From positions 1-64,000 of the forward strand of contig QXCR01000149.1 in NCBI GenBank assembly GCA_004380135.1: a DNA stretch of 64,000 nt, read 5' to 3'. The DNA comes from Stemphylium vesicarium (taxonomy: Eukaryota > Ascomycota > Dothideomycetes > Pleosporales > Pleosporaceae). Shown here piece after piece: positions 11,400-22,199 of this stretch. The notes beneath the pieces were generated by a model. The model had not been told where the DNA came from, ran no database searches, and saw only the letters and a list, made by a program, of their open reading frames with translations. Within the stretch, counting starts at the first letter, position 1, and every line of letters begins with the position of its first letter. The position numbers were made by a program, and so were the translations under genes.

Positions 11400-13143
11400 T
11401 GGCACGCAAGAAACAACGTCGTCTCGCGCTATCATGGCACGGAGCGTTCGAGAGCAAACGCGTCTAGTGGGAATGAAAAGGAGACGCCGTGTGTCGCAGC
11501 AGCTTGTCCTGTCGCGTCGCAATCACCTGGGCCTGGGGCTTCGCAGGGAGTGGGCGGTAAAAAGGCCATTTGTAACCCGCTGCGCCAGGCATGGCGGTAG
11601 GCGGTGTTGGCAGGCCATGCAAACCGAGTGCTGGTGCTGGTGCTGCGGCCTGTAGCCTTGGACGCCCGTCGATGCGTGATGATCGGGAAGGCGTCTCAGC
11701 AGACTTGGGACGAAAGCTTCCATCCCATGTTGCCCACGACCACAGTGTGAGCCATAACGAGTGATGCGCGCCCCAATATGCGACATCGGTGGCCAGCGCA
11801 TGTCAATCTTGCACGTCGGAAGAATGATGAGGCAAAAAAACAGCGCCAGTGCGATGAGTCTTTCCCTGGTTGCTGTGTGGCAAAGAGGCAAAGCTGGTCA
11901 TAGCGCCTGGCTGCGATGACTGGACCGGGGGGCGCTGAGGTTACGGGGTCCCTATTAGTATCGCCAGCGCCGCCCAGCCCGTCTCCCTCATCAAGACAGT
12001 AGCAATGGACTTCACGATTCCCTACAGCGCGCCCTGGGGCCTAATCTAGGACTACAACCATCAATAGTGTTGTCTGTTCTCTGTCGCCAAATTCCTGTCG
12101 CCTAACCGCAATCCTCTTTTCGTCCCGTCTTTGTCCAGGTAGCAGTCTCAAGCACGACCTTTGTCGCCGCCACACTGCCGCCTACCGCATAGACGACTCT
12201 CAGCCTCTAGTCACGCTCTAGACGAGACACCAGAGTCGGCGAACCTCCTTTATATCTCTCTTGCTCCCGTACCTGCGTCGCGACCAGACACCCCTCCACT
12301 CTACTGTTCGCGCCTTCTTACCTTTACCGACTCCCCGACCGCCACTTCCTCACACGTCAGACCTCGCTCTCCGACCACCTACCAACGCTTTCCATGTACA
12401 CCAACCCCCAATAGTAATACAACAAACCATCCAAACAAACACCCGCTCCTGTTCACACCGCGATAAACAAAGTCGCTCAGCCTGGTGTTACCGCTGCAAG
12501 GTAGCCACCATCCTCGAACACATCCTCCATCGCGTTCCAGTATCACAATGCACCATTCGGTCTACACTATTACTCCAGTCACTCGTCACTCAGAATTCAC
12601 CACTACTTTCGGAAACAAGGCCTTCATCGGAGGCTTCGCTTGCTAGACTCCCCCCGCATCCCCTCAGACTTCCAGCTTTTGCGACAGCGTCCCCGCTGTT
12701 CAGTAGCTGTAACATCCGAGTGCTTCGCGGACAGTCTCCCACAACCGTCTTGTTTCGGTGATTCTGCAGTTGACAGTGACTGGAGTTCGCTCTAGTACGC
12801 GCATCTGGCAGCCTTTCGACCACTTGACACTGTTCGAATCCCACTACCACTTGCGACCTCGTCAAACACCCTCGATCCTCCTACGTATACCTGGAAATCT
12901 ACTTTCCCCCGCAATCACACCACGATATACGTCAGAAGTCACAGGGTTGTCCTCTACGGTTTGTCCCATCGGTTAAGTTCTCGGTCACCCCACGACCACC
13001 CGATCACGCTCTGCGCCACATCTCAAGGTCTACCTAGCGGTCAGCACTTCGAGACGTAACGACAAAGCCTAGTCACCTCTCCGCTCACTCCTTATTGTCT
13101 CCTTTATCTTACCAGGTCCCTTCCTGCATACCCTTCCTTAAAC

Positions 13144-15242
13144 ATGAGTCTCGATATCCCCCGCCCCAATTACGGCTACATGCCTGAAACTCACCCATAC
13201 GCCGCTACCCTTTCTTCTTCCGCCTCCTCTTCCACTTCATCAGTCTTCTCCGACGCTGCGTCACAAGCGTCTAGCGCAAGCTCCACATCATCTCACTCCA
13301 ATTGGGACTCAGAAGAATGGAGTCGCAACCAAGTCGCACAGGCATCTGCTGTCGACTCTGGCAACCTTTCTGCTTTCCAGCCCATCAGCCGAGTTAGCAC
13401 ATATCCTCAGTACCAACCTGCGGTATGCCGTGAGCCCGTACCGGAGAGGTTACCTTCTCTGCGCACAGAACTCCTGGCACCACCGGAGCAGCGACAAAAT
13501 CCCCGTCGGTCGTCGGCGGCTGTCAACTCAAGAGCTCCGCCCCAGCTGGTACGGCAATCCGATCGTAAGGTCAACTTCGTCGATTGCCTCGTCGGTTAGT
13601 ACACACTTTATCCATGGACCGAGGTTCCTCCGCTGATCTATTCCTTCTTCAAGATTCCGCTACTCAAATGGTCGAGGTCATCTGGCAGCTTTCTGAGCCC
13701 AAGAGCCGCTGCGAGAATGCTTCTGGACGTGGAGTGCTTCCCCTCCGCATGTTCATCCAGGAGACTCTTCGCCGATCACGCACAAGCTACTCCACTCTTC
13801 AAGTTGCCCTGTACTACTTGATCCTGATTAAGCCTCACTTGCCAAAGCATGACTTCACCATGTCTCAACCCGAAGACGCTTCTCTTCGTGCGCTTCAGTG
13901 CGGTCGTCGCATGTTCCTGGCTGCGCTTATTCTCGCATCAAAGTATCTACAAGACCGTAACTACTCGGCTCGCGCATGGAGTAAGATCTCTGGCCTCAAG
14001 GTTTGCGAGATCAACACCAATGAGATGGCTTTCCTCGAGGCTGTTAACTGGAAGCTCCATATTGTTGATTCTGTCTGGGAGAAATGGCAAGAGGTTGTCT
14101 TGCGACACACTCCTACTCTCCCACCACCATCACCCGGAGCTGCCATCCCCAACACCTGGAAAGATGTCATTCCGATTTTGTCACCTGAGCTGGACATTAT
14201 CGAAGTGACCCCAAAGGCTTCGAACACCGCAGTTCGTCCACCGCTAAGGACACAGCTGAATGCCTCGCCCTTCCGCCAGCCGTCGCTTGATGGCTACGGA
14301 TCGCAAGAGAGCACGCCAACTCCATCCCGCTACCAGGTGCCTCGCTTCTTGGAGCCCAAGCCAGACCTGCCACATACCCCTTCCCTGCCGTCTCTGGCTC
14401 GCTTGGGTCCCCTGCCTACGCCTTCCCTGACGCCACAACCCATTACCAATAACACCCCTGCCGCGGGTGCCATGGCCTTTGGATCGCGACGTCCGTCAAT
14501 GTCAATGTGCTCAGCCATGCAACAGGCTCAGTGCTCATCATTGGCGCGCACTTGCGTAGATCAGTTCAACCCAAGCATTAAGAACGGGCTGGAAGCTTAC
14601 CACTTCCCGAGCCGACGGCCTTCCTTGGCTCCCTCGAACTCTTCCCTGTCATCGTCTCCAGAGTCAATGATCTCGGACAACTCACGCTCTTCGCGTGCCT
14701 CGTCAATTTCGTCAGTTTCATCTGCTGGTTGGGCGCCAAACCAAAGTCAGGCCAGCTTGGCCCGACTGGCGACCTGCCGCAGCGCAAAGCTGCCGTACCC
14801 AACATTGTCGAAGTGCAAGGAGCAGTACGAGTATGCTCCCAGTGAGCCCATGTCCTCGCCCGATCTGGATAGCTTCCATATTGATGACTCGGATTCTTCG
14901 CCCGCCAAGGTCGAGGGCCCTGCGTTTGTCACCCCTGCGAGCCGCAAGCGTGGAAGGTCGTCTGTCGATCTCCAGCAGAACGTGCGACATCTTCTCCACA
15001 CCACCCGCTCTGCATTTGATCTTCGCCAAAAGACAGTCCTCCCCGACCGTTCAGTCGCACAGCCATTCGCGTTTACATCGCGCAGTGAACCCAAGGGACT
15101 GCAGTCCCCTAAGAACACCGTCCCTGGCTGCTCGCGTCTTCCCGTCCAGAAGGACTTTGGCAAGAAAAGGTCATGCTGCAGCACCGAGGCCGCCCAGGCT
15201 TACCGCCCGCAAGGCCCCGGTATGTGGGCTGGCATCCTATGA
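13144..15242 (+). CDS. PHO80/Pcl-type cyclin
   Basis: Two exons (13144-13594, 13654-15242), 59-nt intron GTTAGT...TTCAAG, phase 1, giving about 679 aa. The splice makes NFVDCLV-DSATQMVEVIW, the entry to the cyclin box. The box runs to about residue 300 with SRTSYSTLQVALYYLILIKP, MFLAALILASKYLQDRNYS and AWSKISGLKVCEINTNE, matching cyclins that bind Pho85-type kinases (yeast Pcl family, S. pombe Pas1). The first 130 residues and the last 380 are Ser/Pro-rich and probably disordered, with many possible phosphorylation sites. Its long C/T-rich leader and gene-poor upstream region suggest complex transcriptional or translational control (inference). Which Pcl subgroup it belongs to is not settled. 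Confidence 0.87.
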
Positions 15243-16492
15243 ACATGACACATTGTCTACGAATACTGAAATGCCCAAAGAAGGCTCAACGAAGTAAGAA
15301 AGAGGAGGAAGTATCAACGCATCCATTTACCTTTTCAACGTTCACATCTACAACCACACACACTCTACACGCCGTGTATATTTTCCTTCACCTACTCCGA
15401 ACAACCCACTTGTGTGTTTTCTCCTAGTCCTGGGACGGCACAAAGAGGCGTCTCCAACAGATGATCATTTTTGCTGCTATTTAAGCTCTATCCGGTATAC
15501 CCATTTGGGTTTACACATTGGCGTTTTCTTCTCCATTTTTTTCTTTGTCCAACTTCATCTTATCAACAAACACCTTGGCGTTACAATAATTGTCATTGGG
15601 AAACATCTTTATTTCGTTGCTCGGTTGAGCAGGAAAGGAAAAGATGGGAGATTACATCTTTGAATTCGCAGCGCAAGGGGTCGTGCATTTCAAACGGATA
15701 CCAGCAAGGGAAGGAAGGAAGGAAACGGAGTTCTTTCAAGTACGTATACACATACGTGTGTGTGCGCGCTATACAATCATATCACCCTACTCGGTAGGAG
15801 TGCAATGTGCGTTCTCTTCGCTACGGCGAATAGTCAACGTGCATCGCGGTGCTTGCCACCTCGCCTGGCTGCACATAGTGAGTAGATAAAGTGGTAGTTC
15901 CAATCAAGCAGATGTTGATGATACATACTCATTGTCCCTTTGTGCCTTTATGTGGTGATGATAGACGTCTTCTAATTAAAGTGATGGTGTTTTCGAAGTT
16001 GATGACCAAGGCTTACTCATGCTTGTGCAGCATCGTAGGTTATCAATCATGACACTTGAGCGCGCGCACGCGCGAGTGGAGTAAGTTGGTGGGGTAAAGT
16101 TGGTAAGCTGGATAGGCTGTTGACCTGCGTCGCCTTTTGCCCCACCATTCTAAACAAGTAAACGTCATAACGCGTAGGCAAGCGCTCCGACAGCTACCGG
16201 AGGGGGAGGCAGTATTTTCCAGTCGCGGCCTCTCTATCTTTCTCTTTACCTTTTCTTTTCTGCATTCGACGTATCTCTTTGCCGTGTGCCCAGAAATCTT
16301 GCTGCTCATCCAAGCGCATACATATAAATATCCCAATTCAACCAATTCCACAGCCCCCCCCCCTTCGCAATAGGCGACACAAACGCATACTCCGTCTGCC
16401 CGGACTCTTTCAGAGAGAGGAAAACTAAATCTACGCGAAAACACACGACGGTTCCCTAGATTTTCTCGATTCCTCCGCGAAAACGATCAATC
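15243..16492. other. Intergenic region between cyclin and SHB17-like genes
   Basis: 1.25 kb. The first half is the 3' flank of the cyclin gene and the second half the promoter of the phosphatase gene. T-rich and C-rich tracts occur, including a run of nine C near 16356 and AAGGAAGGAAGG near 15711. No coding signal. Confidence 0.5.
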
Positions 16493-17419
16493 ATGCCCGA
16501 CCCACGCGTCTTCATCATCCGCCACGGCGAAACGGAATGGTCGCTCAACGGGCGCCATACAGGTACATCGGACATCCCGCTCACGGCAAATGGCGAGAAG
16601 CGAGTGCGAGCAACGGGCAAAGCGCTTGTAGGCGATGATCGATTGATTGTGCCTGGGAATCTAGCTCATATGTAAATTGCCCCCCTCACATCTCCTGTAC
16701 TGCACCCGCGCGGTACCCTAGGACTCTGCCAAGCAGAAGAACGCAAGATAAAGGACAGAAGGACGAGAAAAAGAGAAAAGAGAACGAGTAAAAAGCTAAC
16801 ATTACCCGCAAATAGCTACGTCTCGCCCCGAACTCGCGCCCAAAAAACCCTCGAACTACTCAACCTCGGCTGCAAAGACCGGTATCCATGGTCCCCTACC
16901 AACAACCCCTCTACCTCTTCTTCACAACAACAGCAACAAGAAGACGCAACCCCAGACATCCGCACCCACGCCTCAATCTCCGTCACAGAAGCAATCCGCG
17001 AATGGGACTACGGCGCCTACGAAGGAAAAACAAGTGCGCAAATTAAAGAATCGCGTCCAGACTGGGACATCTGGCGTGACGGCTGCGAGGGCGGCGAGTC
17101 ACCCGAAGAGGTAACCGAGCGCCTGGACGCCTTCATCCATGAGCTGCGCGACAAGTGGCATAGAGGGAAATTCGGCAAAGATGGGAAACCGAATGATGTG
17201 CTGATTGTGGCGCATGGACATATTCTCAGGGCCCTGGCGGGACGCTGGGTGGGCAAGAGACTGGAGGAGAATCCGAGTTTGATCCTAGAGGCGGGCGGTG
17301 TGGGCACGCTGAGTTATGAACATCATTCTATTGAGGAGCCGGCGATTTTGCTGGGTGGTGCGTTCGTGGTTGACGTTGTGGAGAAGGAGCAGGAGGAGAA
17401 GGAAGAGGCGAAGGCTTAG
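16493..17419 (+). CDS. SHB17: Sedoheptulose-1,7-bisphosphatase (SHB17 type, histidine phosphatase fold)
   Basis: Two exons (16493-16671, 16816-17419) give 260 aa. The 144-nt intron is long for this window and A/G-rich in its second half. Joining restores NLAHIYVSPRTRAQKTLELL. The RHG motif with the phospho-histidine is FIIRHGETEW near residue 10. EWDYGAYEG and IVAHGH supply the other catalytic residues. The C-terminal block ILEAGGVGTLSYEHHSIEEPA closely follows yeast Shb17, which hydrolyses sedoheptulose-1,7-bisphosphate in the riboneogenesis branch of the pentose phosphate pathway. A Ser/Gln-rich insert with five Gln (near residue 85) and an acidic tail are additions. A broader phosphoglycerate-mutase-family assignment is certain; the SHB17 call is likely. 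Confidence 0.85.
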
Positions 17420-17629
17420 TTGGGTGGATGGATTGTGAGACTGCGAAACGTTTCACGAGATCTAATGTCACACTTTTATACTTTTCTGGAGGTGAGTTTA
17501 CTTCGTTGCATTCATATTTTGGGTCTATCTTTTTGGGAGTGTCATTACATGGACTTCTTTACCCGCCATTCTTCATATCGTTCCAGACCAATTGTTATGA
17601 AACGACACCACCTAGACTCACGAGCCCCA

Positions 17630-19849
17630 TCAGGCTGCTGCAACGGCAGCTGGTCGAATGCGCTGATAGTCCAAACTCTTCTGTTTCGCGTCCCTCTCAA
17701 GCTTTTCCTTGTTCTTGATAGCCCACAGTCCGACCTCGCGCACTGCAAAAGCGTTCATGAGGCAGTCCCGACCATACTTAGGATCGCTCTTCAGGGCTAC
17801 ACCAGGGTAGTTGTGACACAACTTGTCCAGACTCAGCTGTACCTTGGTCAATGGACCATTGGCGGCCTTCTCCACAACCTTGGCGATGTCGACTGCGCGG
17901 CCATGAACTAAGCGCAGTGCATCGAGATCAGAGCGCAGGTTATGTCCGAGAATGATAGTCTCACCATCGACATACTTTTGTAGAGCAGAACGGGCTGCAG
18001 ACCAACCTTTAAAGACTTTGTACCCTGCCTTTCGAGCACTTTCCATGTCGCGCCAGCTGAAGAGGCCAGTAACGGCCGAGCGCCAGTCCGCGACATGGGC
18101 ATGCGGATCGGTACAGACGAGATGGTTCATGAGAATGCGACAGGTGATGAGGTCAACGGCTGCAACCTTGACAACTTCTTGGCGGCCGTCTTCAAGTACC
18201 ACTTTACTGCAAGAGAGGGCAACGACGCCGAGGCCAGGTTTCGCGGGACTCCGGCTGGGAGAATAATTGAAGCCTTCATCAGGGTACTCCGCTGTGTACT
18301 CATCCTTAAATGCCTTCGGTACCGGCAAGTGCTCGCCCTGAAGAAACCCTGGAAGGTGACACATCTTGTCAAACATTTCGACGACGTCAATCTGTTTAGC
18401 GACTCCAATCCTAGTCCAGTAGATCCCGCAGACATTGATCTTGCCATCGTGATGTATGAATATATCAGACTGGATGAGTAGACGTAGAGTTTTGGCTTGG
18501 ATTTGCTTCGCCTGCTCCATCTCGGCAGCACCACCCATGTTCATGCTTGTTGGCATGGGGCCTGTGTGAGCGGGAGGACGTTGGAGCATCGAATGATCTT
18601 GTCTGCGGGGTACGTTGGGTGAGCGGGTAGTGATAGGTGGGGGTCTTGCAACCGGCTGGGCCAATGGACGGGTCACAACTGGAGGCGGTTGAGAAGGAGC
18701 GTGTCTACCTCCACGACCACGAGTTGGACCAGAAGGTGTCCTGAGAAGCCCTTCTGCCTTCAAACGTTCTCGCTCTCGCTGGTTGAGCATCCAAGAGTCA
18801 CGCCCGGTTATGTCTAGCCTCTGACCACCAATCCCATGGTTGTCGATTTTGTGTTGCGCGAGACCTGCCTCAGATCTGAAGGTTTTCCCACAACCGTTGG
18901 CGTTACAGACAAATATACCAGTGTTGGGTACTGGCGCCGAGGATACGGAAGATAGGGCAGAAGCCGGCTGGCGAGGGGTTGAGTTGCTATTTTGTTCTTG
19001 TCGTATGGGAGGGCGCGTGTTCAACGTCACCGTATGTATTTGTACTGGTTGTGAGGTATCCACACGGGACTGCGAGCTAGGTGTTGCATAGCTCACTTCC
19101 AGGGGAATGCGAATCTCTGGAGCTGTTAAAGTCGTCTGACGTACCTCGCGGGACTTTTTCGGAACGGACTTGGGCTTCGCTTGAGGTGCGACGGGTGCAC
19201 ATCCCAGCCAGTGATTGTCGTAGCTGGCCTGTGATGGGAATCTCTTCTTACAGTCCTTGCATCTGTATCCGCCGTTGCTGGTATTGGTCGACGCATCAGA
19301 TTCCGGTGCGGGATCGTCGTAGCTGGAGATGGCGACCTCGGTCTCATGCTTTGGCTTGTCTGGATCAACGTAGCCTCCCAATGGCCCACTTTGCTCTTTT
19401 GGCTTTTGTCGCGGTTCCTTCGGTGGTGTCTTCTGTTGCCAGTCGGCGCACTTGCTTGCCAAATTGCTCCGGTGCTCGCCGAGGCGCTTCAGATTGCTGA
19501 AGGTCTTCTGACAGCGATCACAGGTGACAGCCATCTCTTCAGGATCTGCGAACACCTTCCGAAATTCGTGTGGTGACCTCTGATGATCGTCGAGACCTTT
19601 CTGGGAGATGAAGCGCTGCTGGCAGCTATCACAGGCGAAGTCCAACGTACCGTGACCGTTTTGAAGCTTATGTAGCTCGAGCGCGTGAGAGTCGTCGAAA
19701 TCCCAACCACACACAGCACAAGCAAAGGCACCGGAGCTAGGGCTGTAGGCGTGGGTTACAGAGTGGTGACTCAGTTCAGGCTTGGTAAAGAACGATTGCC
19801 CACACATGGCGCAGTGATAAGCCCTCTTGGGGCCACCGCGTGGCGCCAT
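17630..19849 (-). CDS. C2H2 zinc-finger protein with degenerate RNase-H-fold exonuclease domain
   Basis: Single exon, 739 aa from the ATG at 19849. The frame stays open upstream to a GTG, but no earlier ATG exists. Six zinc fingers occupy roughly residues 10-370: five C2H2 (for example CAMCGQSFFTKPELSHHSVTH and the NANGCGKTF finger) and one CCHC-like. A proline/arginine-rich linker follows. The C-terminal 200 residues match REX/ISG20-type DEDD exonucleases: LVCTDPHAHVADWRSAVTGL, IILGHNLRSDLDALRLVHG and YGRDCLMNAFAVREVG. In active members motif I reads A-x-D-C-E-M; here it is ALSCSKV near residue 543, so both metal-binding acids are serine. The protein is therefore probably a non-catalytic nucleic-acid-binding relative. 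Nuclear location is inferred. Confidence 0.82.
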   Translation of the reverse strand: MAPRGGPKRAYHCAMCGQSFFTKPELSHHSVTHAYSPSSGAFACAVCGWDFDDSHALELHKLQNGHGTLDFACDSCQQRFISQKGLDDHQRSPHEFRKVFADPEEMAVTCDRCQKTFSNLKRLGEHRSNLASKCADWQQKTPPKEPRQKPKEQSGPLGGYVDPDKPKHETEVAISSYDDPAPESDASTNTSNGGYRCKDCKKRFPSQASYDNHWLGCAPVAPQAKPKSVPKKSREVRQTTLTAPEIRIPLEVSYATPSSQSRVDTSQPVQIHTVTLNTRPPIRQEQNSNSTPRQPASALSSVSSAPVPNTGIFVCNANGCGKTFRSEAGLAQHKIDNHGIGGQRLDITGRDSWMLNQRERERLKAEGLLRTPSGPTRGRGGRHAPSQPPPVVTRPLAQPVARPPPITTRSPNVPRRQDHSMLQRPPAHTGPMPTSMNMGGAAEMEQAKQIQAKTLRLLIQSDIFIHHDGKINVCGIYWTRIGVAKQIDVVEMFDKMCHLPGFLQGEHLPVPKAFKDEYTAEYPDEGFNYSPSRSPAKPGLGVVALSCSKVVLEDGRQEVVKVAAVDLITCRILMNHLVCTDPHAHVADWRSAVTGLFSWRDMESARKAGYKVFKGWSAARSALQKYVDGETIILGHNLRSDLDALRLVHGRAVDIAKVVEKAANGPLTKVQLSLDKLCHNYPGVALKSDPKYGRDCLMNAFAVREVGLWAIKNKEKLERDAKQKSLDYQRIRPAAVAAA

Positions 19850-20964
19850 CACTGGTGAGTGAGGAACGTGTCTTGCAGTGGCAGGAGAAGCGAACTGGGA
19901 GGATTGAGCCTTGTTTGCGGGGTCGAATAGTGAGAGGGAAGGCGCGATGAGGAGCACGGACGAGTCAAGGGCGCCAGCTCACGTGGAAGCTTTCCTTCAT
20001 ATCGCTGTCACAAAAAGGATGCATGGAACCCGCCATGAACTCGAAAACGCTCGAAGAGTTTAGGGCAACGACGAGGATGATCCATGAGGCGGTTGCATTG
20101 ACATGTCTCTATGGTGGGCACTCACTGTGAATTAAGGCCGGCTCACTATTCACTTGCCTTATTTAGATTCCAGGCCTCAGTGAGATGGACATAACCGACC
20201 ATCTGGGTAACAGAGTGTACTTATCAAGTCGTAACAAACACCCTTCCCATTTTCCAACAGCTCATTTGAGACCCCCCTCCTCTTCTCCTGGATCGGCCAG
20301 AGTCAAAGGATAACATCGCAGAGCGCTTGGGAGGCTTCGTGAGAATGCGTGGGACTTCGTAGCAAAGGCTAGGATTGAAGTCACCCTTGGGGAGTGTATG
20401 GGAAGGGAAAGCGGCAGTCGGTACAGGGCGGCAGGATGGGCTTGAGTCAAAAGTCTTAAGTATTCCCACAATCTACTGGTTTCCTGCACAAGAATTGAAC
20501 TCAGATCCTAGAATGGGTGTGGCCAAGTAGGGCCAATAGCCATTTCTCTGTATGGATGTAGCGTAGTGCCTATTCATGCACCTTCGCCGATGCTACTATA
20601 CGTTATTGAACACTCACAAGATCACAGATGAAGCATTTACGGACACAAGGAAGGGCAATCTGGTTGAAGCGGACCGACGATGCGACCGTTGTTCGCGTTG
20701 AGCTGCAGGTTTGATTGACGTCACGGCGCTAGTCATGCTACGCGAGACGCGCCCAGTCGAAACATTGCTGATACCCTCCCGTGAGAGCCAAAACATGGTA
20801 TATTGGCCACATTGATATACCTCTGATATCCTCGGGCTCCTCTTCTGCCTTTACCCTACTTGCGCTATCCTCATTGACCTCTTTGCGCAGCAGTCGAGCC
20901 GCCTGCGCCGACATCTGGACACATCAACAGATACACACCCAGGAAAACAATCACCAACGGCACC
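19850..20964. other. Divergent promoter region between zinc-finger and Mpv17-like genes
   Basis: 1.1 kb. No gene can be supported. A perfect TGACGTCA lies at 20716, about 250 bases upstream of the Mpv17-like start, and is listed separately. Confidence 0.5.
20716..20723. promoter_or_regulatory. CRE-type site TGACGTCA
   Basis: Perfect 8-bp ATF/CREB palindrome in the context GATTGACGTCACGG, about 240 bases upstream of the Mpv17-like gene. The second such site in this window placed upstream of a gene start. Function is inferred from sequence only. Confidence 0.4.
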
Positions 20965-21598
20965 ATGTCAATAGTATCGCAGACGCTGCAAGGTGCAGTG
21001 CTCAGCATAACATCCAACGTACTTGCGCAAGCCATATCATCCTACAAAGACAGCGTATGCATGATGGCGCAATTCGTTTTTCACAAGTTTCTAGCTGACA
21101 CCTGTCCAGACGCCCTTCACCCTCAACTATGCCACAGTCTTCAAATTCGCCCTCTTCAGCATTCTTAGCACACCACCCAATATCCTCTGGCAGGGCTACC
21201 TCGAGGAGAAATTCCCCACAAACGTGCCGTCGGTCGCAGCCCCCACCTCCGAGAAACCCGGCTCGAAGCCCGACCCCACCAAGAAGTCGCTCAACAAGAC
21301 CAATGTCTTTATCAAATTTCTGCTCGATCAGACCATCGGCGCCGTCGTTAACACGCTCATGTTTCTGAGTTATATGGGCTATGTCAATGCGCAGGACAAG
21401 CCGGGTGTAAATGCCATGGACGTAGTTACCAGCGACTGCATGAACAAGCTGTGGCCGATGATGAAGGACGGATACAAATTCTGGCCAGCGATAAGTCTCA
21501 TCAGTTTTTTGTGGGTGCCAGTCGACAAGAGAGTCTTGTTTGGTTGCTCGGTGGGTGTTGTGTGGGGTATCTATCTAAGTCTGGCTGTAGGCGCATAG
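20965..21598 (+). CDS. Mpv17/PMP22 family membrane protein
   Basis: Two exons (20965-21054, 21110-21598), 55-nt intron GTATGC...TCCAG, phase 0, giving 192 aa. The junction gives SYKDSTPFTLNYATVFKFALFS. The C-terminal signature KFWPAISLISFLWVPVDKR followed by VVWGIYLSLAVG is the conserved W-x-x-WP...VP...R...W-x-x-YLS block of Mpv17/PMP22 proteins (yeast Sym1, peroxisomal PMP22). About four membrane segments are visible. The family sits in the mitochondrial inner membrane or the peroxisome and is thought to form channels. The sequence does not decide which. The ATG sits in a good context (GGCACCATGTC). Confidence 0.87.
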
Positions 21599-22199
21599 AC
21601 GTGTTGCAATTCACAAGTCGCGCATCATGGCTAGTATCAGTATGCTGATTTTGAACGCAAAGATTACTACCTGTACAATTGTAGCACGCGGGAATGCTGA
21701 ACCAACCATTCAACCATCCTGGCCCTTGCGTCGTCCGTACAATGTTCAATCACCGCTCCCTAGTGGAATCCTCCTGCTCGCATCCTGGTAGCGATACTAA
21801 TTCTGCGTGCAAGTGCCAACCCACCATCTTCGTTGAACTTGTCCTAAAGCATTTCGACCACTGATGAACGTTCAAGTGGTGATGCGGCTTAAGTAGTGGA
21901 TTGCGAAAAATTCACATTCAACGAACCATTACGACTAGGCCCCCAGCGTAGTCTTCACGGGCCTCTTTCTTTGTCCTGTAGGTAAAGGCACACCACCAGA
22001 GCGACTATGATGGCCATTGAGGGTAAGAACAACCAACCATGCGGGGCCCGCAGGCAGCGTCTAACGGGTGAGTGGGAAGGAGGAACGTGCTGATCGGGAA
22101 GCCGTGATGGATGCACACACACTCCGTACGACTCGTCCTTAATAAAAGGCTGACCTGTGCACACAACAATCTTTTCCTCCTACACATAATTCCTACAAA
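21599..22199. other. Intergenic region upstream of the GH16 gene
   Basis: 600 bases with no coding signal. Contains the 3' flank of the Mpv17-like gene and the promoter of the GH16 gene. Confidence 0.5.

Larger units (their letters stand above)
8985..13143. other. Long gene-poor region and pyrimidine-rich leader of the cyclin gene
   Basis: About 4.2 kb with no gene I can support. From 9,050 to roughly 12,000 there are only short frames of odd composition, with two long G runs near 11,190 and 11,380. From about 12,030 to 13,143 the plus strand is strongly C/T-rich, typical of a long fungal 5' leader. It contains several upstream ATGs and short frames before the cyclin start. A 5' untranslated intron is possible but not provable here. 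Confidence 0.5.

Noticed and set aside
10040..11900. Several overlapping frames of 70-145 codons on both strands
   Set aside because: Mutually overlapping, no splice structure, composition follows the local G-richness; no protein motif seen.
12261..12761. 166-codon plus-strand open frame in the cyclin leader
   Set aside because: Pro/Ser/Leu/Arg-rich translation of C/T-rich leader sequence; begins at a non-ATG codon and resembles no family.
16672..16815. The 144-nt intron of the SHB17-like gene as a possible hidden exon or small RNA
   Set aside because: Purine-rich with no open frame of interest; its removal is required to restore the conserved YVSPRTRAQ block.
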